A DNA stretch of 64,000 nucleotides from positions 1,798,001-1,862,000 of the forward strand of contig OY987243.1 of the NCBI GenBank assembly GCA_963920765.1, read 5' to 3'. Shown here in pieces: positions 38,390 through 49,629 of this stretch (positions are counted from its first letter, which is position 1; each line of letters begins with the position of its first letter). The notes below the pieces were generated by a model. The model ran no database searches. It was given only the letters and a program-made list of their open reading frames with translations, and was not told the origin of the DNA. The stretch comes from Ulota crispa (taxonomy: Eukaryota; Streptophyta; Bryopsida; Orthotrichales; Orthotrichaceae). The position numbers were made by a program, and so were the translations under genes.

Positions 38390-38631
38390 GTATTAGGGTT
38401 TGTCAGGATGAGTTGACGAGCGTTTGCGTTGTCAGGCATTGGTTGCGTGCGTGTCTTCTGTTGTTGTCTTTGCTATGTGATCGCGAGTCGTTGGTGTGTG
38501 GTGTTCAGTTGTTGTAGTTGTTAGTTGTTGAAATCGCCAATTGTTGTGGTTGCGAGTCGTCATGGCAATTGTCGGGAAAGCTCAGAGATTGCGGGAGCAC
38601 TTCATGAGCGTGTCGGCAGTGCGGCTGGCGT

Positions 38632-39033
38632 GTGGTGATTGTGTCTTTGTTCTCTTTGTTGTTGCGGTTCTTTGGGTGGTGTGTCAATTTGGTTGAAGAG
38701 GGCTTGTCCGCGGAGTTGGCTGTGATGTCGGAGGTTACTAGTGACGTTGGGGTTTGCCCTCAGAGTGTGGCTAGTCCAGTGGTGATGTGCAATCGGTCGT
38801 CTCGTTCGTTGTCTTTGTACATGGCCGATGTTTGAGAAGATGAGCGTCAATTCAAAGGAGTGCGCTTGCCGCCAGTTAAATATTATGTTGTGAAGTATGG
38901 ACGACTGCCTGGACTATATTTTTCATGGAAGGAGTGTTCTAGGCAGGTTACTAAGTTCAAAGGGGCGGTATTCCAATCCTTTCAAACATTAGAGGAAGCA
39001 AAAGATTTTCTCTTTGAGGATTTTGATGTTTAG
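38632..39033 (+). pseudogene. Antisense ORF with RNase H1 N-terminal (viroplasmin-like) domain in the copia element
   Basis: One + strand frame runs from 38632 to a TAG at 39031-39033 with a single TGA at 38833-38835. The portion after the TGA contains VKYYVVKYGRLPGLYFSWKE at 38875, then CSRQVTKFKGA, FQSFQTLEEAKDFL and an acidic tail. This order (YYVV.GR.PGIY.SW.EC..QV.GF.GA....F.T.EEA..F) matches the small hybrid-binding domain at the N terminus of eukaryotic RNase H1, also called the viroplasmin domain (PF01693-type). That domain binds RNA/DNA hybrids or double-stranded RNA. No RNase H catalytic domain follows on this strand. The location, antisense between the element's own RNase H and its polypurine tract, suggests capture by the retrotransposon; this is inference. 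Confidence 0.7.
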
Positions 39034-39088
39034 GGTTTTATCTTAGGGCTAAGATTGCAAAACATGAGTATGTTCATGGATTGCGTAG

Positions 39089-39600
39089 TTAGTTTAGGCT
39101 TTGAAGTCCTAAAGTGGATCTATAGGCTTCAAATTTTAGCCTGCCAATTTGTTTTGTGAGGGCATTTGCTAGTTGGCAGTTTGTGTTAATATATGCTAAT
39201 TTTACTTCCCCCTCTACTATTCTTTCCCTTATGAAATGATAGTGTATTTCTATGTGCTTTGATCTTGTGTGAAAAATTGGGCTGTGACACATTTTAATTG
39301 CAGCTTGATTGTCACAATAGATAGAGATGGGATTTGTGATTTTAGGATTTGGTTGGGAGGGTACCTAGAGTTTGAGTATTAACCTTTGCAGCCACATAGC
39401 CTCCTGCGCTCCATTGTTGAGGGAGCAATACTTGGATTTGGTTGAAGAGCGGGAGACAGTGAGTTGTTTCTTAGATTGCCAACTGATTGGACCTCCGGCG
39501 AATGTGAATGCATAAGCACCAGTTGATTGGCGTGTTTCGGTGCAGGATCCCTAGTCCGCGTTGGTATAGCCAATGATCTAAGTGGGTCCTGCTGTATAGA
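39089..39600 (-). pseudogene. copia RNase H domain, degenerate
   Basis: Read in the best frames this gives IGYTNADWGSC, RQSTGAYAFTFAGGPISWQS, SRSSTKSKYCSL and EAMWLQRL. Then HIEIHYHFIRERIVEG and NCQLANALTKQIGRLKFE follow, to the stop near 39089. This is the normal C-terminal end of a copia polyprotein. Asp is replaced by Asn in the GYTDADW-type motif and Glu by Lys in the usual TKSEY motif. A frame change separates the two halves. Confidence 0.85.
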
Positions 39601-39622
39601 TAATCCCATAATTCAATGTGCC

Positions 39623-40480
39623 CTAGAGGTACCAAAGGATATGTTTAACAGCTTTGAGGTGTGGGGTTTGAGGGTTCGTCATATAACTGGAGATATGGCT
39701 AACGGTGTAGGTGATGTCAGGTCGGGTAACAATTAAGAAAATCAGTTTACCGACTACCTTGCAGTATTTGGTGGTGTCCACATATGGGCTGTTCATGTTG
39801 GTTTCTAGGGTTTGGCCTTTTGGGAGCGGAATGGCTGTTGATTTACAGTCCTGCATGCCAAACTGTTGAAGTATGGATTTTGTATAATCTGTTTGATGCA
39901 GAAAGATGTCGTGGGGAAGGGTTTCAAAGGAGATGCCAAGGTAATGTTTGACTAAACCTATGTCTATCATTTCAAACTGTGAATGTAGGAAGTCCTTAAG
40001 CCACTAAATAAGGTGTGGGGAACTACCAGTGATGAACAAATCATCTACATATAACATGAGAATTAGGGTATCCGCCTCCTTGTGCATGTAGTATAGGTTG
40101 CCATCAGAGGTGCTTCTAGTGAGGCCTAGACTGTGAAGAGCTGAGTGAATGCAATCATACCAGGTTCTAGGGCTTTGTTTGAGACCGTAGAGGGATTTGT
40201 TGAGACGGCAGACAAGGTTGGTGCCGTGTACCTCAAATCCTGCTGGTTGTGTCATGTATACATTTTCTTTTAGGACTCCATTGAAGAAGGCAGTTTTGAC
40301 ATCCATGTGGTGGATACTCTAGGTATGGGCGGCTGTAAAAGCAATGGTTGTGCAAATGGTTGCCCATTTGATCACCGAGGCAAATGTTTCGGTATAGTCA
40401 ATACTGTACTTTTGCTGAAACTCGCAAGCAACTAGCCTAGTCTTTTTCTTGTTAGGGCGGCTGTGGATTCCGGGTTTTAG
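39623..40480 (-). pseudogene. copia reverse transcriptase, degenerate
   Basis: In order: RLVACEFQQKYSIDYTETFA, the core block [49 protein letters not shown] with the catalytic YVDD at 40040-40051, then VKHYLGISFE and TRPDITYTVSHIS. In-frame TAG stops lie at 40319-40321 and 40004-40006. A further TAG at 40538-40540 lies just upstream. The two upstream ones fall where copia proteins normally have Trp, so TGG to TAG changes are likely. Confidence 0.92.
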
Positions 40481-40699
40481 CTTAAAAATCCACATGCAGG
40501 TGATTGCTTGGTGTCCTAGTGGTAGAGGCTCAATGGACTAGGTGTGGTTCTTATGGATGGAATCTATTTCCTCTTGTATGGCATGAAGCCAATCGGGATC
40601 TTGCTAAGCTTGGTCAAAGGTAATAGTTTCATGCTCTGGTTGGATGGGTTCTAATTTGGATGGTGTAGCGGATAGGGTGGAAAAGTCAAAGTCATCAAC

Positions 40700-41850
40700 T
40701 GAGACGAAAAGGTTGTATCCGTCCAAACAAACATTCTGGTGCCTTGGGCGATCAGAGCAACGGGGTTGGAAGGGTGTGGTTGGAACAAGTGGTGGGGATG
40801 GGCCGGATGGAGGAGAGGACGGGTGAAAGACGGGGATGGGTGTAAAAAGATTGGGTTCTGGGAAATCCGATGGCTGAAGAGGTGTGGGTTGCAGGTGTGG
40901 GAAGCAAAATTGGATGTGGCTATCTAGAAGGGGTTCTGTAGATTCTGGTTGATGTGGGTCAATGTTGTTCCCATCAAATCTAGCATCCCTATTGATGATA
41001 ATGCTGTGAGTTTTTGGACTATAGCAGCAATAGGCTTTGCTATTCTCATCATAGCCAACGAAAATGGTGGGAAGGGACTTTTCATCTAACTTTTTCCTTT
41101 TTGTTGCTGGAATGTGACAATAAGCGACGCATCCAATAACTTGGAGGTGGCTAAGGTTTGGCTTAATGCCAGTGAACGCCTCTTTAGGAGTAAGGAGTTT
41201 GAGTACCCTTGTAGGAGATCAGTTTTGAAGATAGTTCACAGTTTTGGCTATCTCCTGCCACATGTGTCTAGGGATCTTTGTGCCAGAAACTACGGCATGA
41301 ATTCCTTCAAGTAGGGTTCTATTCTTGCGTTCAGCAATGCCATTTTGATGAGGGGAATACCTTGCAATCAGCTAACGGTGGATTCCATGTTGCGAACAAT
41401 AATCTTTGAGTTTTGAGGAGAAGTATTCTCTCCCCCCCCCCCTGTCGCTCCTAACGGCTTGGATCTTGTGGAGACCTTCTACAAGGGTGCAAAATTGCTT
41501 AAAGTAGGTAAAGGTTTGGGATTTTTTGGCTGGAAATATAGCCAAGTCTTCTTGGTGAAGTCATCTATGAAGGTCAATATGTAGCGGCTACCAGTGCGGG
41601 AGGGAATGGGCATGGGTCCACAAATGTTGCTGTGTACAAGTTCTAAGGGTCATACAATTTGTGTTGTTCGGATCTTGGGTATTTGCACACAAGGCATTTT
41701 TCCTAACATGCAGGAATGACAAATGTGCTTGAGCAATGGAAGAGTTGGTGTACCTGCAACTATGGTGCAAGTTGTCATGTGATACAAAGATTGATAGTTG
41801 AGATGGCCAATTTGACAATTCCAGAGGTGCGTTTCCTGCCGTGTTGATGC
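40700..41850 (-). pseudogene. copia pre-integrase and integrase core, degenerate
   Basis: The pre-integrase zinc-binding part shows HLWNCQIGHLNYQSL and later CHSCMLGKMPC. The core follows as [50 protein letters not shown] and YSPHQNGIAERKNRTL. The first catalytic Asp of the DDE triad is Asn here (codon at 41626-41628). The frame shifts after TWLYF, close to a run of G at 41442-41451. A TGA at 41219-41221 falls in NxSPT, where copia proteins usually have NRxPT, consistent with CGA to TGA. Confidence 0.9.
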
Positions 41851-42199
41851 TATTGGTGTGGTTGCAGCAAGCAAGGAGTAGCCACTAGTGGATGTTGGTC
41901 GGCTTTGCAGTTTGTATAACTTGTTGTATGGGTCGCGCCTTCCTTGTAAGAAGATCTTACTTGAGTTATCGTTGTTGTAGATGTAGCATACAATAGAGTT
42001 GAAGAGAACTTTATGACCTAAGTTTGTGAATTGTCCCATTGAAAAAAGGTTAATTTTGACACCAGGGACATAAAGAACATCTAAGACGTGTTTTATTTCA
42101 CCATGAAGGTTAGAGGTAGTTACAATTCCTTTGCCAACTACCCTCATGAGTTGCCCTCCGGCGGTCCTGATGTTTGTTGTGTAGGATGAAATGATGTTG

Positions 42200-42260
42200 C
42201 TTAGCAAGTCTTTGTTCCTTGTGACATGCAAGGAGGCTCCGGAATCAAGGAACCATGCTT
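42200..42260 (-). pseudogene. copia aspartic protease active site
   Basis: AWFLDSGASLHVTRNKD with the catalytic motif DSGAS at 42232-42246, followed downstream by GKGIVTTSNLHG and VLDVLYVPGVKINLFSMGQF, typical of the copia protease to pre-integrase region. Confidence 0.9.
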
Positions 42261-42488
42261 CTTTGACATTATCAGTGGTGATGCAGGCGTTGATGGTGTC
42301 AACAGTGTCATTGTTGAAGGCGGCAAAGCAGTTAGTGAGTGAGTCTGCAAGAGGATCTTGGTTGGGTCCATCTGGTAGTCAGGTTCCTTAGTAGTCTCCG
42401 CAATGTGGACGTTGCAAGCTTTGTCAAGTTTGATCTTAGTGAGCTGTGCCTAAATATTTTTGAGTTGTGCCTCGAGGTTTGCCTGCTC

Positions 42489-43407
42489 ACAGTTTTGCGC
42501 GTAGTGTCTTCAATTTCAACATTTGTTGCACTGGGTGGTGGTCTTGTTTGGGTTGTCAGGGCGTGGTGGAGGGTGTGCGGCATCTTGGCGGGGGCCGTAG
42601 GAGGTGTTGCTTCTGGATGAGACATTGTATTGCTGATGGTGAGGCGGCACGTTGGAGCGGGGGCCGGAGGTGCAACCAAAGGCAACCTGGTCCTTTGCCA
42701 TATCCTCTTGCTCTGAAGTTGTAGTTGCCGCAAATGTTGACCTCTTCTTCATCATGGTCAATGTCAGCTGCACGGCTGGACTTCTCTTGTAGAAGTAAAT
42801 CTTTGAGTTTGTTGTAGGATGGAGTGGTGTCTTTGCCCTTTTGTATCTGTTTAAACATTGCCCAGCTTTTGGGGAGGCTATTGACCATTTGGTCGACCAG
42901 GTTCTTATCAGAGATTTGGATGCCTAGATCCGCTAGCTGTGACATGAGGTGATTGATGTCCTCAAGGTGATCGGCCATCTTCTGGCCTTTTGACATATGT
43001 AGGGTGTGAAACTACTCTTTCAAAGCCAGTCTCCTAGCTTTATTTTGAACGTTGCACGTGGTCTCCAAATGTTTCCAAATAAGATATGGGTCTTTCAAAT
43101 GTATAATACCAAGTAGGAATGAGTCACATATTGATGAAACAAGGATACGTACCGCTTTGCGTCGTCCATCATTGGTGCGTGTAGGTTCTGACTCCGCTGC
43201 TTTGTTGCACAGTGTCTGTGCGTCAATGATGGTTTTGCCTGAATTTCCAGAGGAGGAGTTGGAGGCGCCAGTCGGAGCAGGGGACAGCATGTAGTGCCAA
43301 AGGTCTTCGTTCTCAAGAAAGACCTCCATCTTGTACCTCTAGAGAATGTAATTGGAGGGTCCTGCAAGTTTCATGGTTTTCGGTACTTCTTTGATTGAGG
43401 AGTCCAT
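42489..43407 (-). pseudogene. copia gag with CCHC zinc knuckle, degenerate
   Basis: The start is MDSSIKEVPKTMKLAGPSNY at 43407, then KMEVFLENEDLWHYM, DPYLIWKHLETTCN and MADHLEDINHLMSQLADLG, the usual plant copia gag (UBN2-type) blocks. A TAG at 43339-43341 falls where NYxxW has Trp. The zinc knuckle at 42489-42530 keeps C-x2-C-x4-H-x4-C spacing but two of its codons are TGA. A frame change separates the helical part from the knuckle. It is a pseudogene of a nucleocapsid protein. Confidence 0.9.
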
Positions 43408-43565
43408 GGTTGTGTAACATAGAATAAGCTTGCTATATGTGTGATCAGTGGTAACTGATACTTGCAATAATTGCAACTGCGTGCGTGTGGTCTGCTTGCT
43501 AGGACTCCGCCGGCAAGTAGAGGAAGAAGGTGTGAGAGTTTGCAAACAGCAAGATTGTGGAGCTT

Positions 43566-43581
43566 CAGCGCTTTGATACCA
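43566..43581 (-). other. Primer-binding site of the copia element
   Basis: On the minus strand TGGTATCAAAGCGCTG directly follows the 5' LTR. It matches the initiator-methionine tRNA 3' end used by most plant copia elements (TGGTATCAGAGC) with one change. Confidence 0.9.
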
Positions 43582-43781
43582 TGTTGGATGGTGGAATCCT
43601 CTCACCGTATCCTTGTAGAGTGTAAGACTCTTGAGAGAGAGAAGATCAGCAGACAAGAGCTGCTATATTAGGTCCTGGACTCTAAACCTAATGACTAGGA
43701 TGAATACGGATGAATATTGGATGTAGTGTTCATGGATGAACATGGACAAAATCCTAATGACGTGTGCTCCTTATCTTAACA
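43582..43781 (-). repeat. 5' LTR of the copia element
   Basis: A 200-bp LTR, upstream in element orientation; counterpart of 38179-38376. Confidence 0.95.
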
Positions 43782-46042
43782 AGCAATGAAGTGGGTGGAT
43801 GATTTTGAATATTGGAGCTAATAGCAGGTGTTATAGATTGTCACCTTGTCTTACTTAATCTTGTATTTTGGATAGGGACATCCACCTCAAAATAGGGGGA
43901 TACTAGAGTGACATGTGTACTCTTCCAAATGGCGCATATTTTTCTTTCAAAATTTGCAATTTACAACTAATGTTTAATTGTTGCCAACTCACATGTACTG
44001 CAAGGAGCACCCTTGTTTGCAAGCTACAAGAAAATGACAGATTTGTGTCATAACTTTTCCTTGCCAAATATCAATATATACCCACTGTTATTAAGCTGTG
44101 GCTAATACCATCACATAAAAATGTGTAAGCTCTAGTAAAATTTAATTTGAGTTTCACAAAGAAATTTGAGTTATGAGCTTTGCTTACAAGAAAACATGCT
44201 AGAGGAATCATAGTTATCACTATCCAATTGAAAGACTAGTGTTTATGCCATAGTAACAAAGGCGTGGCTAGAATTTTGATAGACTTGAGAAGAAACATGT
44301 CATGGCTTTACTGGGGAGGCCATTCATGAGGGTGGGCTCCATGAATGCAATGGCAAACACTTGGTGAGGGGAGAGAGAGTCCACTCCACTATCGGGAAGG
44401 TCACTCTATGTATCTTAAGTATCTCGTGCGGCAAGGGTTTTTTTTTGTGGGGCTATTTATCTCGTAGGCAAGAATTAAAGGATCCCTATAATTGCTTATA
44501 ATTGGCAAATTGGCTTATTTGATGGAACTCTATTTGTACTTATACTTTCTATTTTAATGCAATTTATTCTAGGTTATATTTTTTATAAAGAAAACTTAAA
44601 ATTGAGAAACAAGTTGAAAGGAGAAAAATTAGACAAAGAAGTACACAACCCTTTTTTTCTTCCTAAAGCCTTGAAGCTACCCATTTTAATTTGAAGAAAC
44701 TAGGCATGTAATTGCCAAAAAAAAAATGTTTGACCCAGTTGTGCATCTAATTGTACACACATGCTATAGTAAATTTAGTTTAGAGGATCCAGTATACAAC
44801 AGACTAAATTATATGTACAAAATACTAATGACCCACATATGAAGGCTACCTAAATTACTTATAAATGTTTTTTGACTTTTAATGGCCTTTATCTTATTTT
44901 AAAGTTTTTTATAAATTTTACCCAAAAAGAATAAAAGGCTGTTTATATTTTGCAACACGTTGTTTGTAAAATGCGGTAAGTTACCTCCCCAAGACTCCAC
45001 TTAGACCTGAGAGTTAAACATAAGCAGACTGCATAACTGCCTAACTGTTGAGAAGGTACAATAAGGCATTTTGTGCAATAAAGACATGGAGTTGTGGCTC
45101 CCTTCATTATATCAAGAGGCTGACCCTAAATTTCTTGTGAATCCCATTAATTAAGCCTCCTCTAATTTAGAAACTACTTTGTAATATAAATACTTGTAAC
45201 TTGATTCAATTCTTGTACACGAACCCTAAGAGCAACAGACAATCCCCCAAATAACTTTTGGATGGTTTGACATTGGTTTACACCTATTGAGTATGAATAT
45301 GATGAGGATGTGTTGTACACTACTATACATTCCACTGCCCTTGTAGAGCAACCACAACTTGGGGGCCATGAAAAGATGGGGTTGTTTATAGAGTTGATTG
45401 AGAATTAGGGCAGCTCCTAATAATGATGACCAGTTTACACATAGTTGATGAGAAATGTCCCTGACATGGATGGAGGGATGGATGAAATTTGGTAGAGTCC
45501 AGTAGTTATAAGGATTTGTATGTAGCAGCCGGGTATGTATACATACACGTTGTTCATACAACAGAGTACGTATTTGGCACACACTTATTTTAATTGGCGC
45601 CATCTATTATTTTGACCAGTATGGTAGCAGGGAGGAATTTTGCATCCAAAACTCGAAGGCCCACATGATGCTCCTGTAAATTTTGTGACTCCTCTGTGCC
45701 CACTCAAGACTTGTTTCTTTCATATTCAATTAAATAACTCACATAACATACCTGCTTTTTTTTTGGTGTGTTATTTATTTATTTTGTAGTTTTTTCATAA
45801 TGACTTTAACCATGATGGTTGTGCTTATCAGAGATATTCCAATGCTCTCATTTCCCTTAACCCATGAGCATAGATGATACAAGGTCGCTTTTTGTTGGCT
45901 AGACTAGCATCACATGAGACATTGCAACCAGTAATTTAGATTTATATGTAGGAGTAACTTCTTTCCAAGGACTTTTGCCACCAAGTATATTTTCTATGGC
46001 CTTATTCACCACAAGCATCACAGTCCACGTTATATACATCAT
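43782..46042. other. Intergenic DNA, no gene supported
   Basis: TATAAATACTTGTAACTTG near 45187, with flanking sequence, resembles a retrotransposon LTR promoter, but no partner repeat is present, so it is not called. Confidence 0.45.
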
Positions 46043-47374
46043 GGGTGAAAGCACACTACGGTCACCCCCCAAAGGTCCAAAAATTGGCACAAAATTTACA
46101 CATTTTGATTCTAAATGGAGCCAAAATTTCAATTTAAACCAAAATGTAATGGTGATCTAAACCAAAAGGCCTTCTTGTAAATTTATAAATTAAAAAATAA
46201 ATAAAAACTTTTTAAAGTCATTTTTTAGGCCTTGTACTCAATCAAACATTTACAAGGATAGTTTCTTATAAAGATTTATAAATCCAAATTAAGGGTAGTT
46301 GCAAGAAACACTTCACAATTTTGTCTCAAACACCCTTAAAATTGGTAGTATTAGGTAGTATTATGAGCTTTTGCAATAATTAATTTTTAAAATAAAATAA
46401 AATATGGATAATTTGTAAACCACTTAAAATAGCATACTCATGAACATTCAGACCGAGAAAAAATTTAATCTAAAATTTATGCACAAAAATAGAGGGACAA
46501 AAATTACCCACAAAAAGACAATTTCCTTTTTGCTTTTTAGAAAATAGTAAAAACATTCAAAAAAAAAGGCCATCTTTGCTCTATTCAAGATGCTTGTATT
46601 GATGGAATTGCTTTTTTGGGGAAGTTTGTTTTCTTTCTCTAATCATTAACCAAAGGATGCCCATTTTGAGAGCATGTGGAAGGCAGAGAATTCACATTTT
46701 CCTAAAACCCTTCTACACATCCATATAATGCTTTATGATGAACAACTTCCCTAATTTGTAGCATGAGATTTGCTTTTTTGGACTAAGAATAGTACTAAAA
46801 ACCCCAAAACGGCCAAGGTAGACACCTATTTGGGGGCTGTTTAAAAATAGTAAAATAATTATTAAAAAAAACCGCAAAAATTATTGAAGGTCTAAGACTA
46901 TGACATGTACCTTCCTCTAAAATTTCAGCTCAAAAGAACTTTTTGAGCAAAAGTTACAAGCCAAAAAGCACCTGCAAGAGGTGAAGGGGACAAAAAATAG
47001 TATAAGTGTTTCTTGGAATCACCCTTAAATGCTAAGGTATAGTACCTAAACATTAGGACATTAAATTTAGCTCTTTGAATTGCAAAAATCAAATCCAAAA
47101 CTTGACCAAAAAGTACAAACAAGGTACATCTAAATTTGTGTCAGCATAAAACTTTCATGTTTTTATTTTGTACATTAAATTAATAGATGTAAGTCAAGTT
47201 TTCTTTTGCCATTTGCAATATACACAAGATATAAGACTCCAAATAATTTAATTTTTCCTAAAAAAATGACCACAACTATAATAAAATTGTGAGTAAAATT
47301 CACTCCAAACTTCCATCCTATGCAAAAATTGTACCGTGACTACATATTTATACAACCGTAGTGTGCTTTCACCC
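46043..47374. mobile_element. TIR transposon carrying a nested TIR transposon
   Basis: Perfect 20-bp terminal inverted repeats, GGGTGAAAGCACACTACGGT at 46043 and its complement ending at 47374. The outside 4-mers are TCAT (left) and TTAT (right), a possible imperfect 4-bp duplication. Without the nested element at 46293-47024 and one copy of its TTAA, the host element is about 596 bp. It is non-coding. Confidence 0.85.
46293..47024 (-). mobile_element. 732-bp TIR transposon (copy 2), nested
   Basis: Starts GGGTAGTTGCAAGAAACACT and ends, read in reverse, GGGTGATTCCAAGAAACACT. TTAA flanks both ends (46289-46292 and 47025-47028). It is the inverted homologue of 313-1052, sharing for example the 46293-46335 end block and the ggtgaaggggaca block near the other end. 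Confidence 0.88.
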
Positions 47375-48716
47375 TTATACACCAATCTTCCCTTACTGTA
47401 TACATCACACCGTATACATCACATAGCCTTCTCATAATTTACACATCACCCAACTTGATGCCATTACCAAGTTAGCACTTGAAGCTGACAACTGCCACCG
47501 CCCTTGATACAAAGATGTCCTCCCTATGTCTACAGTTGTGATCCACGTCACCTTTTTTGTGTGACCATGGTAACAAAATTTAAGGAAAACTTTAACCCAG
47601 GAACGTCGAGGGCACAGTGGTGCTTGAACGGATGAGAAACTAATTTTCATCCATATTTTGTTGATGTTGGGTTATGAGGAGTTGTTGCTGATCTATCATG
47701 TTGGGTTATGAGGAGTTTCTAGTTGAATTTGTACTTTTATTAGTGTTTCTCTTTATGTAAATGAGAAGTTAGTAAAAAAAATGAATCACAATATATGATA
47801 TTTTAGTGTATTTTGGGAAGTTGTTGCTCCTTGCTCTAAATCTAAAATTTCTCCACAAAAATGATTTTTTTGAATTTGGGCCCAACTAACAAAATGAAGG
47901 ACATCTACTCTAGTTTCTACTCCAATTTGAATTTTGGAAAATTTCCTAATATTGAATATTTTATTGCAATTTGAATTTTGGAAAATTTCCTAGTATTGAA
48001 TATTTTATTGCAATTTGAACTTTAAATGTATTTTCAATGTCTATTATTTTCTAATTATAAAATGACTTGGAAATTGAGTTTACACCATGATGTTTGTCAT
48101 TGTAATACACACACATGGTGAAATTTTCAGATTTTTTGAAATGATTTTCTATTTGATGTGATTTTTCTTCACTTTTTTTTCAAAAATTCTAAAAAAAACA
48201 ACATTGCACAAATTAATTCTATTTTTATTGTGAAGTATAGAAGACATGCAGTTTCATCCCTGAAAAAAAAATTTAAATTTTTTCATTCAAATCTAGTTGC
48301 CAAATGACAACAAATTAAGTGATAAGCACTAAAGATGGAAAGCAGTGGTCATAGGTTTGTCACTTAGGGGTTAAAACCCTTTTGTACTCATGGACATATC
48401 ATATAATGTGGTAGCAAAAATATCAGATGGCATTGGGAATGAGTCATATCTATGTTGTTGTATCATGTCTGTAAGCACATATGCATCTCAAGCTTAAAAT
48501 GGTTTAGAAACTCTAGATTGTTTACTTAATTCACATATTTGCATCATTGGTTATAAATCATGATAATTAAGTCAAGAGTCAAAACTTTGTTAAAAATGAG
48601 TATTGGACTAATTCAACTCTCAAAATTCACAATGCAAGATGATGTGGCAAGAGGAATGTTAGATTGTCAAGTAAGGGATTAAAGAATAGTTAAAAAAGAA
48701 ACTCTTCAATCCTTTT
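47375..48716. other. AT-rich intergenic DNA with small tandem repeats
   Basis: A 34-bp direct repeat (atgttgggttatgaggagtt) starts at 47664 and 47698. A 44-bp unit starting caatttgaattttggaaaat is present 2.2 times at 47923-48020. Single family-like ends (TTAACCCAGGAACG at 47592, TTAGGGGTTAA ending at 48374) suggest decayed TTAA-flanked elements. Confidence 0.6.
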
Positions 48717-48720
48717 TTAA

Positions 48721-49625
48721 CCCCTAAAGGACAGGCCCTTTTTTTTGTGAAAAACACTGAAAACTGCCACTTTTGGGGATGAAAGGAGTGGTTTTTTTTT
48801 TTTTTTTTTTTTTTTTGAAATTTAACCATAAGATCTTACTCTAGATAGTATGAGGTACTTGGGAAAAAAATGAGCTTATTCCAAATGAAAATGAGTGAGA
48901 TATTTACATGTGAAGTGAAGAAAAAAGTTTGTTTTCATACTGCCCAAAAATTTCAAAAGCCTTTGACCACTCTTATAACAAAAAAATTGCTCTACCCAAA
49001 ATTGCACTTTATTTTTTCCATGTAGGAGATCAAGTTAGGTATGTGTGGGATAATTTTCAAATCAATTGGAACTATACAACACATGGGAAAAAATAGTAAG
49101 AAAAAAATAGAGAATGAGTCAAAACACTAAATTGTTAAGAATTTAATTATTAAAATGAAAAATGCCAATTCCAATGGTCATAATGTTGTGATAAACAATT
49201 TACATCCTTTGGTTTTGTTTTTTTTCCAAAATAATGAAAATTGAGTAAAATAATGGACTTCAAAGTTTATTTTAGAGTAGAGAATCTAGAATTGCTTGCA
49301 AACAAAAACTCCTCATAACTTTCATCTCATCTATCAAAATTGAATGATTCAAAGCTCCCCAAGTCTATATAAGTCTAAAAAACCTATTTCAGATTTTTGT
49401 TTGAAAAAAATGAAATTTTTGGCTGCCCTAGGAGCAGTAATTTCTAGATTTTCATGCATAACTTCTTCAATAAATGTCGGAATGAAGAAAAAATTACTTT
49501 CCCATGTAGATCTTTGAATTCCCTGCCTTCAATACAAGTTTCATAAAATCACACAAAGTAGTTTAGCCATAGGTACATGCCCCAAATCCCATTTGTCCCC
49601 TAAAGGGACAATGGTCCTCTAGGGG
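48721..49625 (+). mobile_element. TTAA-flanked TIR element A (905 bp), first of a tandem pair
   Basis: TTAA at 48717-48720 and 49626-49629. The left end is CCCCTAAAGGACAGGCCC and the right end in reverse is CCCCTAGAGGACCATTGTCC. It has no coding capacity. It contains a run of about 26 T at 48791. It aligns in the same orientation with element B along much of its length. Confidence 0.82.
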
Positions 49626-49629
49626 TTAA

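Larger units (their letters stand above)
38179..43781 (-). mobile_element. Full-length, decayed Ty1/copia retrotransposon
   Basis: It is bounded by short LTRs of 198 and 200 bp that begin TG and end CA. Reading on the minus strand gives primer-binding site, gag, zinc knuckle, protease (DSGAS), pre-integrase, integrase, reverse transcriptase (YVDD), RNase H and polypurine tract. Integrase before reverse transcriptase defines the copia order. By eye the LTRs differ at about ten positions plus a 2-bp indel, so the insertion is not recent. Flanking 5-mers GACAA and AGCAA match only partly, so no clean target duplication remains. The internal frames carry many stops and the element cannot be autonomous now. 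An ORF on the opposite strand occupies the space between RNase H and the left LTR. Confidence 0.95.

Noticed and set aside
45060..45260. Possible solo LTR (TATAAATACTTGTAACTTG and R-like sequence)
   Set aside because: No second LTR, no TG...CA ends with target duplication, and no internal domains.
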